A stretch of DNA of 64,000 nt, from NCBI GenBank assembly GCA_045646905.1, contig JAZRLP010000026.1, positions 434,001-498,000 on the forward strand. The letters run 5' to 3'. Below are positions 26,391 through 33,255 of the stretch, in pieces. How positions within the stretch are numbered: position 1 is the first letter of the stretch; each line of letters starts with the position of its first letter. The notes below the pieces were generated by a model. The model was not told the origin of the DNA. It did no database searches and was given only the letters and a program-made list of their open reading frames with translations. Position numbers and translations under genes: made by a program. This DNA comes from RGIG4079 sp045646905. GTDB lineage: Bacteria > Bacteroidota > Bacteroidia > Bacteroidales > Muribaculaceae.

Positions 26391-28937
26391 TTAAAATGTG
26401 AGATGAAGACCAATTCTAACACCACTTCTATCAATGTTGGGATTGTGTCTATATGTCAATCGCCATACATAATCTATTCTAAATATTTTGAGTAGATTAT
26501 CTATCCCGACTCCTACTTCCATATATGGAGTAGAATTCATTTTTTGAGGTTGTGCATATGTGGGAAATTTAAAAAGTGCGTTATTATAATCGGGATTATT
26601 ACGATTACTTAAATGGCCCAATATCCCTCTAAAAGAAAAAGTTTCTCGCAGTTTTAGCTTGTTTAATAGAGGTATATAATTGAAAATAGCTCCATTTGCC
26701 CAGTATGTAATATCCCACGAAAAATAACTATCATTAATAAATTCGAGAGGATTCATTAATGAAAAAGTTTCGGGTTGAATAGTGTATGATAAATTAGCAT
26801 TAGGTATAAGAAGGTTCAAGTATGGCGATTTACTCCACACATGTCCACCTTTTAATATAATATCAGTATATCCAAAAGCAGAGAACCAAAATCGTTTTTG
26901 AGCACTTAATTCGGTCTTGTTTATTTCAAACATATTTCCTAAAAAACCTTTTGGTGAATAAATATGTCTCAATTCAAATATTGGTGCATCTTTGTTAATT
27001 TGTACCCTATTTTCTCGAGTTTGATAAAATTTCTCGCCTGGGGCATATCTCATCTTAAGATTAATAAGCGATTGATTATAGTGTGAGTAAGGAATATTAC
27101 ATCCATCAACAAATGGTGCGTATTTAGTAGCTTCTTGTCGTTCATGTGATATCCCCGCCATTATTGAAAAATTATTTACTAACTCAAGTTTATATTCTAA
27201 TTTAGTCTCGCGAAGATAGGTCATTAAATTATCGTTATGACGCTTTAATGATAAAAAGAAATTGTCGTTATTTGTGAATGTATAATGTTGCCCAAGTGGA
27301 TCTACATCATATTTATGCGAGATAGTAATTGAATTTATAGGGAATTCGTTTGAATGATATTTTTTGTCAACTAATGAGTATTCCAGTTCTCCGTTATATT
27401 TCAGTTTTTTGTCATTTATTCCATATGCAATATAGCCTCTTGTAAACAGCCTATTGTTAAGGTTAGCAGTAGTAGTACCCCCTACTCTAAACCTCCAACC
27501 TTCAAAATCATTATAACTTATAAAACTATTAATTGGACCGATATCAAATATTGATTTTTTAGAGGTGTGTATATATCCTCCAGCTAACAATCTAATTATT
27601 TTTTCAGACCAATAATAGAACGGAACATTTCTAAGTTGCTCCAGCATTGTGTCCAAATTTTCTTCGTTTTGTGATATTGGAATTGTTCTTATGCTATTCC
27701 AAAAAGTTAAATCTTGGCTATAAGCATTGTCAGATATAATGACATCTGAACCATTGTCTAATAATGAAAGATTTAATGGTTTATTGAAATGATGGTTAGA
27801 TAGGGATGTATTCCTTCTTACATATAATCCCTGAGTGCCTGGTAGCAAACTTAGTTCTACTACCATGTCATCTTTAATTTTCAATCTACACCCGTTATCA
27901 TCTTTAATAAATTCCTGATTGATAAACAGTTGCTCTATAAAGTTGAGATTGATAGATGGAGAAATGCCCATGGCGACCTTTTTGATAAATAGCGTTGTGT
28001 CATTGCTAGGCACATAAATGTGTCCTACAAATCCCAATGAATTAGAGTTGCGAGGAGAAAAACTTAATTGTACACATTCTTCTCCATCTATTTCAATTGT
28101 ATCGGTTAAGTAAAATTTATAAAAATCGGGAGCTATTTTTGATAAAGGGCTCACAAAACGATTTTGTAAAATAGATATATCGTTTTGGCATAAATCTATT
28201 TCTCTAAAAACTTCTTCAAGTAATATTTGGAAACTTTCTTGTTCCGTAATATCATCAACACCTGTGCGTTTAATACCTAAAACATATTCTTTGAGCTTTT
28301 GAGGGTCTCTTTGATAAATAATTTGAGATGCTTTTTCTTTGACAGAAACATTGAGTATCGGTTTTCCTGAAACATCGGAAGTGTCTATGTAATTTTTCAA
28401 AAAATTAAATTTCTCAAACATCCAACTGTTTTTGGGGTTGTCAGTAAAGTTATTTAATCCTAAGGTTATCTTCTCATATTTATCATAATTATAGAACTCA
28501 TTAACTTTAAATGGATCAGTTAATGGCATCTTCTCTCTGATTCTTATGGCAAAATCTACTGCAGGATTATTGTCTTTTGAGTATTTGTGCTTTTGTTTGT
28601 TTACAATGAGTTCCTTAAGAATTACCCCATCGGGTCCTAGTGGTATTACAATTGAATCATTATTTACTGGATTAAAAACAATGTCACGCGTTTTATATCC
28701 AATAGAAGATGCCCTTAATTTTATCTGGCTTGAGCATTGTGGCAAATAAAATACTCCTACCGAATCGGTCAACAATTCTGTAGAATGGTTATCATTGAAA
28801 ATTAATGCAAATGGGATAGGTTTTTGTGAAATTGAATCAATTACATATCCTTTTATAGTACACTCTTCGGCGTTCGCATCTAAAATATTTAGCGAAGTAA
28901 AAAAAAATACCAAAATTAGGATAATATGTTGACGCAT
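26391..28937 (-). CDS. DUF5686 family outer-membrane protein with CarboxypepD_reg-like domain
   Basis: 848 residues with a signal peptide (MRQHIILILVFFFTSL, cleavage near residue 24). A carboxypeptidase-regulatory-like beta-sandwich (about 27-105, starting CTIKGYVIDSISQKPIPFA) comes first, followed by the long DUF5686 region, which ends in alternating aromatic strands and a terminal aromatic residue consistent with an outer-membrane beta-barrel. It lacks a TonB-dependent plug domain. Function unknown. A -7 motif lies at 28962-28969. It is not part of the sppA operon. Confidence 0.85.
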   Translation of the reverse strand: MRQHIILILVFFFTSLNILDANAEECTIKGYVIDSISQKPIPFALIFNDNHSTELLTDSVGVFYLPQCSSQIKLRASSIGYKTRDIVFNPVNNDSIVIPLGPDGVILKELIVNKQKHKYSKDNNPAVDFAIRIREKMPLTDPFKVNEFYNYDKYEKITLGLNNFTDNPKNSWMFEKFNFLKNYIDTSDVSGKPILNVSVKEKASQIIYQRDPQKLKEYVLGIKRTGVDDITEQESFQILLEEVFREIDLCQNDISILQNRFVSPLSKIAPDFYKFYLTDTIEIDGEECVQLSFSPRNSNSLGFVGHIYVPSNDTTLFIKKVAMGISPSINLNFIEQLFINQEFIKDDNGCRLKIKDDMVVELSLLPGTQGLYVRRNTSLSNHHFNKPLNLSLLDNGSDVIISDNAYSQDLTFWNSIRTIPISQNEENLDTMLEQLRNVPFYYWSEKIIRLLAGGYIHTSKKSIFDIGPINSFISYNDFEGWRFRVGGTTTANLNNRLFTRGYIAYGINDKKLKYNGELEYSLVDKKYHSNEFPINSITISHKYDVDPLGQHYTFTNNDNFFLSLKRHNDNLMTYLRETKLEYKLELVNNFSIMAGISHERQEATKYAPFVDGCNIPYSHYNQSLINLKMRYAPGEKFYQTRENRVQINKDAPIFELRHIYSPKGFLGNMFEINKTELSAQKRFWFSAFGYTDIILKGGHVWSKSPYLNLLIPNANLSYTIQPETFSLMNPLEFINDSYFSWDITYWANGAIFNYIPLLNKLKLRETFSFRGILGHLSNRNNPDYNNALFKFPTYAQPQKMNSTPYMEVGVGIDNLLKIFRIDYVWRLTYRHNPNIDRSGVRIGLHLTF

Positions 28938-28961
28938 TTAATTCAAAAATAGTTACTTTTG
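28929..28961 (+). promoter_or_regulatory. Promoter for CYTH gene
   Basis: TTG at 28929-28931 and TACTTTTG at 28954-28961 with a 22-nt spacer on the plus strand. The -7 element abuts the minus-strand -7 element of the DUF5686 gene (28962-28969), so the promoters overlap. Predicted leader about 67 nt. Confidence 0.55.
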
Positions 28962-28969
28962 CAAAGTTA
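28962..28969 (-). promoter_or_regulatory. -7 element for DUF5686 gene
   Basis: The minus strand reads TAACTTTG, 25 nt upstream of the ATG. It shares the central TTTGCAAA palindrome with the opposing CYTH promoter. No clear -33 element. Confidence 0.5.
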
Positions 28970-29034
28970 GTTATAATTAAATTATGAGCTTCTAAAAAAA
29001 TAATATATTTGATAAAAATATTTATATAAAAGCT

Positions 29035-29484
29035 ATGGCTAAAGAAATAGAACGCAAATTTTTGGTAAAATCAACTGATTATAAAGTTTTAGCGAGAGCA
29101 AAATATCATATTCAACAAGGATATCTTTCAACTCGTAAAGAGGCAACAATTAGAGTAAGAATTAAAGAAGATACAGCTTTTCTTACTATTAAAGGCGTTA
29201 CAACAGGGGCGATAAGAGATGAATGGGAATATCCTATTCCATTAAATGATGCCATAGAAATGATGAGATTAAAACAAGGAGTTGTTATTGATAAAACAAG
29301 GTATATTATTGAATGTGAAGGTAAAGTGTGGGAGATTGATGAATTTCATGGCGAACATGAGGGACTTGTCGTTGCAGAGGTGGAACTTAATGATGAAAAA
29401 GAAACGTTTCCTATTCCTCCATTCATTGGCGAAGAAGTAACAGGAAACGTTGATTATTATAATTCGACTTTAGCTGGTATTTAG
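29035..29484 (+). CDS. CYTH domain protein
   Basis: 149-residue single-domain CYTH protein. The hallmark ExExK is seen as EIERKFLV at residues 4-11, followed by charged strands of the triphosphate tunnel (TIRVRIKEDTAFLTIKG, EWEYPIP, VVAEVELNDE). Tunnel metalloenzymes of this size act on tripolyphosphate, thiamine triphosphate or nucleotide triphosphates; the substrate is not evident. It converges on rlmD with a 4-bp overlap. Confidence 0.92.
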   Translation: MAKEIERKFLVKSTDYKVLARAKYHIQQGYLSTRKEATIRVRIKEDTAFLTIKGVTTGAIRDEWEYPIPLNDAIEMMRLKQGVVIDKTRYIIECEGKVWEIDEFHGEHEGLVVAEVELNDEKETFPIPPFIGEEVTGNVDYYNSTLAGI

Positions 29485-30896
29485 TCTCTCAAAGTGAGTT
29501 TTACCACATTTTCAACATGGTGAGTGTGTGGGAACATATCTACTGGTTGAATTGCTTCTACTTTATATTTTTCGTCAAGCAAAGCCAAGTCGCGTGCTTG
29601 CGTAGCAGGGTTACAACTCACATAGACAATGCGGCGAGGTGATGCGTTTAGAATCACATTAACAACATCTTGATGCATGCCAGCACGAGGTGGGTCAACA
29701 ATCATTACGTCGGGACGACCATGCTTTTCAATAAACTCGTCGGTTAATACATCTTTCATATCTCCTGCATAGAATAGAGTGTTGTCAATGTTGTTTACAT
29801 CTGAGTTAATTTTTGCATCTTCAATAGCTTCTGGAACATATTCAATGCCGATGACTTTTTTTGCGCGTTTTGCCACGAAATTAGCAATTGTTCCAGTGCC
29901 AGTATAGAGGTCGTAAACCAATTCATCACCAGTTAATTCTGCGAAATTGCGAGTGACTGAATAGAGTTCGTATGCTTGGCGAGAGTTTGTTTGGTAGAAT
30001 GACTTTGGTCCGATACGGAATTTTAATCCTTCCATCTCTTCCTCAATAAAATCTTTACCTTTGAAAGTGATAATTTCTTGGTCGGAAATGGTGTCATTTA
30101 CTTTGAGATTAATTACATAGAGTAATGATGTGATTTGTGGGAATTTTTCAGCTATAGCTGTCATAAGTTGGTTAATCTTTTCTTGGTCATTTTCGCCAAA
30201 TACCATCACTGCCATAATCTCGCCTGTTGATGTAATGCGTATCATCAAGGTTCTTAACAATCCCTCTTGTGCTTTTAGATCATAGAAACTGTAACCGTTA
30301 TCTTTGCCGTATTGTTTAATAAAAAGACGCAATTGATTGCCAAAGTCATCTTGGAGATGGCATTTATTGATGTCTAGAACTTTGTCAAATGCTCCTGAAA
30401 TATGGAATCCAGCTGCATCACGGTCGGGAAACTCTTCTCCGCTATTTAGTTGCTCAAATGTAAGCCATTTTTTATTGGAAAAAGTATATTCCATCTTATT
30501 TCGATACTCCCAAATGTTTTTTGATCCGAGAATTGGCGTAATTTCGGGAATATTAATTTTTCCAATGCGTTCAAGAGCATCTTGCACTTGTTGTTGCTTG
30601 CACTTGAGCTGAAATTCGTATGGTAAATGTTGCCAACGGCATCCACCACATGTGCCGAAATGTTCACATTTAGGTTCAACGCGAATGTCTGATGGTTTTA
30701 CCATATTTACGATGTTCCCTTCAGCATATGATTTGCGCTTTTTGCGAAGTTTTATATCTACAATATCACCTGGCGCGCCATATGGGATAAATACTACCAT
30801 ATCATTGACTTTGGCAAGGCTATTCCCTTCTGCTGCTACATCTATAATTTCCACGCCTTCCAATGTGGGAAGGTCTCTCCTATTTTTTCGTCCCAA
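29481..30896 (-). CDS. rlmD: 23S rRNA (uracil-5-)-methyltransferase RlmD
   Basis: SAM-dependent RumA-type enzyme. 471 residues: TRAM domain (about 8-68), Fe-S cluster cysteines (CEHFGTCGGCRW, then a further Cys in FQLKCKQ), and a methyltransferase domain with VDPPRAGMH and the nucleophile region YVSCNPATQARDL. The start is TTG at 30896; it gives the N terminus expected from Bacteroidales homologues and no upstream in-frame ATG is present. A -7 motif TAACTTTG at 30921-30928 (minus) predicts a leader of about 18 nt. Confidence 0.94.
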   Translation of the reverse strand: MGRKNRRDLPTLEGVEIIDVAAEGNSLAKVNDMVVFIPYGAPGDIVDIKLRKKRKSYAEGNIVNMVKPSDIRVEPKCEHFGTCGGCRWQHLPYEFQLKCKQQQVQDALERIGKINIPEITPILGSKNIWEYRNKMEYTFSNKKWLTFEQLNSGEEFPDRDAAGFHISGAFDKVLDINKCHLQDDFGNQLRLFIKQYGKDNGYSFYDLKAQEGLLRTLMIRITSTGEIMAVMVFGENDQEKINQLMTAIAEKFPQITSLLYVINLKVNDTISDQEIITFKGKDFIEEEMEGLKFRIGPKSFYQTNSRQAYELYSVTRNFAELTGDELVYDLYTGTGTIANFVAKRAKKVIGIEYVPEAIEDAKINSDVNNIDNTLFYAGDMKDVLTDEFIEKHGRPDVMIVDPPRAGMHQDVVNVILNASPRRIVYVSCNPATQARDLALLDEKYKVEAIQPVDMFPHTHHVENVVKLTLRD

Positions 30897-30987
30897 AGTT
30901 GTAAATTATTAAATTTTCCACAAAGTTACAAAAAAGAATAGATAATAGGCTCTTAATAATTAACAAAGTTAAAGTAATTAATCTTAA

Positions 30988-31409
30988 TCACATCTTTGAT
31001 TGTGATATAAAACAATTTATTGGGGTCGTTTGTGCACTTTCAATTGCACTTTTAATTGTATTACTGCCTGCTTCTCCAATGGTTTTTATATCCATGGGTA
31101 ACTTATATATTTCCCCATCTCTTTTAGGTTAAACATTGTTGTGGCTTTTTCACTATCAAGATAGATTTTATATCCTTTTTTGGCAAGATTTATTGATGCT
31201 ATATCTGATTTATCAATATTATGATTTTTGATATGGTTATGCTCATTATGAGTTGCAACAAATCCTCCACTTACATCAAAGTAAGACCGAGTGAGGTCAT
31301 AACTACCACTACCCATCAATGAATTATATTCAGTCCTTCGGGTATTCATTACTTTTGGATTATTTCTATAATTCCGTGTTCCTCCACTCGTCTTAGCCAT
31401 TTGAAACAT
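30988..31409 (-). pseudogene. Remnant of a polymorphic-toxin-type nuclease (CdiA-CT tRNase-like)
   Basis: The minus-strand frame from 31409 (MAKTSGGTRNYRNNP, then SYFDVSGGFVATHNEHN and GYKIYLDSEKAT) resembles proteins found next to phage head genes and polymorphic toxins. The frame breaks near 31120-31135; the continuation appears in another frame as RDGEIYKLPMDIKTIGE, then SNTIKSAIESAQ, and stops at 30988-30990. The MDIKTI stretch is a candidate nuclease (D-x-K) site. The usual C-terminal region is missing, so the gene is frameshifted and truncated. Assignment to the CdiA C-terminal tRNase family is from remembered motifs, not a search. Confidence 0.65.
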
Positions 31410-31545
31410 CTTAATATAGAGATAGGCATTTTTAACACCTTATAGAACCATTATTATCCCTAAATTGTAGTTATTTCGGTAATTAATTAGTATTTTTGTG
31501 TAAAGTTTAGTGACATGAGATGTAATATTACAAGGATGCACCTTA

Positions 31546-31849
31546 ATGGATTGAGAAGCTATTATTGAAAAATATTAATAATGGAGATTTCTCAATGCCT
31601 CGTAATATCACCACTAATCAATATCATCATGCTTTATCAACATTACAAGAGAAAGGGTTGGTAATCTTCAAATCAAACTATGACCAAATAGAAGATGCTA
31701 AAACCACTATTAAAGGCAGAGCCTATATAGACTAAAATCCAAAATTAAAGAATCCCATTGATTGGAAATGGATAATAACAACAATACTAATGGCAATAAC
31801 TGCAATAGCAACAACTCTTGCTTTATTTATTGCTTGTAATATGAAGTAA
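31546..31849 (+). pseudogene. Small winged-helix-like/C-terminal membrane protein, broken by a stop
   Basis: The plus-strand frame with NGDFSMPRNITTNQYHHAL and KGLVIFKSN (helical, winged-helix-like) reads into KGRAYID, meets TAA at 31733-31735, and continues in the same frame as NPKLKNPIDWKWI and a hydrophobic C-terminal segment (ALFIACNMK) to a TAA at 31847-31849. Both parts plainly belong together, so I read an in-frame nonsense mutation. No clean start is visible before 31594. It lies directly upstream of the 79-residue gene. Confidence 0.55.
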
Positions 31850-31850
31850 C

Positions 31851-32090
31851 ATGACACAAGAAGAAAAAGACATATATCTAATTAGGCAGAGCATAGATAA
31901 AATGTATGATGGAATAGAGTATTTCCACACATACAAAGGGGTGAGATATTATCGTTATTTTATAACCAATGCTCAAGGAGGACACACAGGTTGGGTCAAA
32001 TTGGCTTTTGTAATAAACAACAAAGTGTCTTTTGTTGTTGAATTTTCAATTCTTGAAACAATATTACTTGATAAACTAAATAATTCGTAA
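31851..32090 (+). CDS. Hypothetical protein, 79 residues
   Basis: ATG at 31851, one nt after the stop of the broken gene upstream. The product is small and aromatic-rich with a beta pattern (GVRYYRYFITN, WVKLAFVINNKVSFVVEF) and no signal or membrane segment. No family recognised. Its 3-prime end overlaps the end of the antisense papain-fold toxin remnant by 15 nt. A position between toxin remnants suggests an immunity-type role, but this is only inference. Confidence 0.45.
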   Translation: MTQEEKDIYLIRQSIDKMYDGIEYFHTYKGVRYYRYFITNAQGGHTGWVKLAFVINNKVSFVVEFSILETILLDKLNNS

Positions 32091-32583
32091 TATTTGTGAT
32101 ACAATCTTCGTATTAAATGTTAAATTATCCACTCTCATAATACTAAAATCCATATCTATTGAAGATGCTATAACCAAATTAGGATTTATATATTCTCCTA
32201 TTTGGTGGTCATAAAACACTAAAGATTTATCTTTCATTCTTTCTGCTATAATTATATGTCCATCTGCATTTATATTATCCCACCCTACAAAATATTTACG
32301 ATGTTGTTGTGTAGCATTTTAATGCTTTCATAGTTATCTTTTCTATATTTAAATTTAGAATAGTCGGAGTCCCTTTTTCCCATGTAAGTCTTTGGCTTTT
32401 AGACAATTTAAAGGAAACACTATCATGAGAATTCACATATCCTAATGCAGTGACATTTAATCCTCTTCTTTTTGCCTCATATGCCACCATACAAGATTGA
32501 CAATTATTATCAAAAGGAGTGCCTATTTTGTAATTTTTATTGGGATTTTTGGCATCTACATACTCATGAGGCATAAATGGCAA
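32076..32583 (-). pseudogene. Papain-fold toxin domain remnant (Tox-PL-like), frameshifted
   Basis: From 32583 the minus strand gives KIGTPFDNNCQSCMVAYEAKRRG, a cysteine-centred motif typical of papain-fold toxin 1 (glutamine-deamidase-type) domains. The frame is lost near 32310-32320. In another frame it resumes with KYFVGWDNINADGHIIIAE (candidate catalytic His) and SLVFYDHQIGEY (candidate Asp), ending at TAG 32076-32078. The Cys-His-Asp order fits the fold. An in-frame TAA at 32593-32595 separates it from the upstream MuF remnant. Family call is motif recognition only. Confidence 0.65.
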
Positions 32584-33069
32584 TATTTCCTCTTATCTTA
32601 TTCCCACCATTTCAACTAATTGATTGCGATTTTCTATTTGTTTATCAGTTAAAGTAGTTACACTATTCCCTTTTTTAGTTATAAGCAATATAGGCTTCCT
32701 TTTCCTCTTTGCGACCCAAATGTTGTCCACCTTTCAAGCCTCCTGATGTGGTTGATGAACTTTTTTCTTTTGCAAGTCCAACTCTCTCTATTATCCCTTG
32801 CGGAATAAGGTAGAGTGCCTCGTTTCTCTGCTCTTGCAATTCTATCTTGATTATTAGCCACCTAAGTCTTGAAACCTTTTGGCACATCAGTAATCTCATT
32901 ATTGTCCTTGCCTCGTTCTTCCTTTGGTAGCCAAAATTGTTCTTCGGTCTTGATGATAGGAATAACATAGCACAAGTCATTAGGATGCCATCCTGTCCAC
33001 TTGAAATCCTTTGGATATTTCCCTTTCAAATCATCACAAATATCGTGACAGGGGTGGAAGTGACTTCAT
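32584..33069 (-). pseudogene. Phage MuF-type minor head protein remnant
   Basis: The minus strand from about 33069 reads HPCHDICDDLKGKYPK, then KWTGWHPNDLCYVIPI and KTEEQFW, then EITDVPKGFKT. This is the cysteine/histidine core of Mu-like phage F-type head-morphogenesis proteins. It then meets TAG at 32862-32864 (probably TGG originally), resumes VANNQDRIARAEKRGTLPY, and drifts out of frame. The N-terminal part is missing. It probably was once continuous with the papain-fold domain downstream, as MuF proteins often carry C-terminal toxin domains. Confidence 0.7.
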
Positions 33070-33164
33070 TTGCTTACAATCCCCAAAAATAAGTTAAAAT
33101 AAACATAACTCAAAAACAAGTTTTAGGTATTTATATGTTTTTATACATTATTATTGTGTATCAT
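33070..33164. other. Non-coding gap before ppdK promoter
   Basis: AT-rich sequence without supported coding potential, RNA fold or repeat. It forms the boundary between the decayed toxin island and the ppdK promoter. Confidence 0.5.
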
Positions 33165-33195
33165 TTTGTTTTGTCATTATAAATTCTTAAATTTG
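33165..33195 (+). promoter_or_regulatory. Promoter for ppdK
   Basis: TTTG at 33165-33168 and TAAATTTG at 33188-33195, 19 nt apart, an excellent match to the Bacteroidota consensus. Predicted start near 33202, leader about 54 nt. This fits the codon bias of the gene, which indicates high expression. Confidence 0.75.
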
Positions 33196-33255
33196 CAAGA
33201 TAGATAATTTAATATAGTACTAACCAATTTTATTAATATAAATTTATACAAATTC

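Noticed and set aside
32675..32980. 101-residue minus-strand open frame as a real gene
   Set aside because: It is one of the frames through the decayed MuF gene; the family motifs appear in a different frame.
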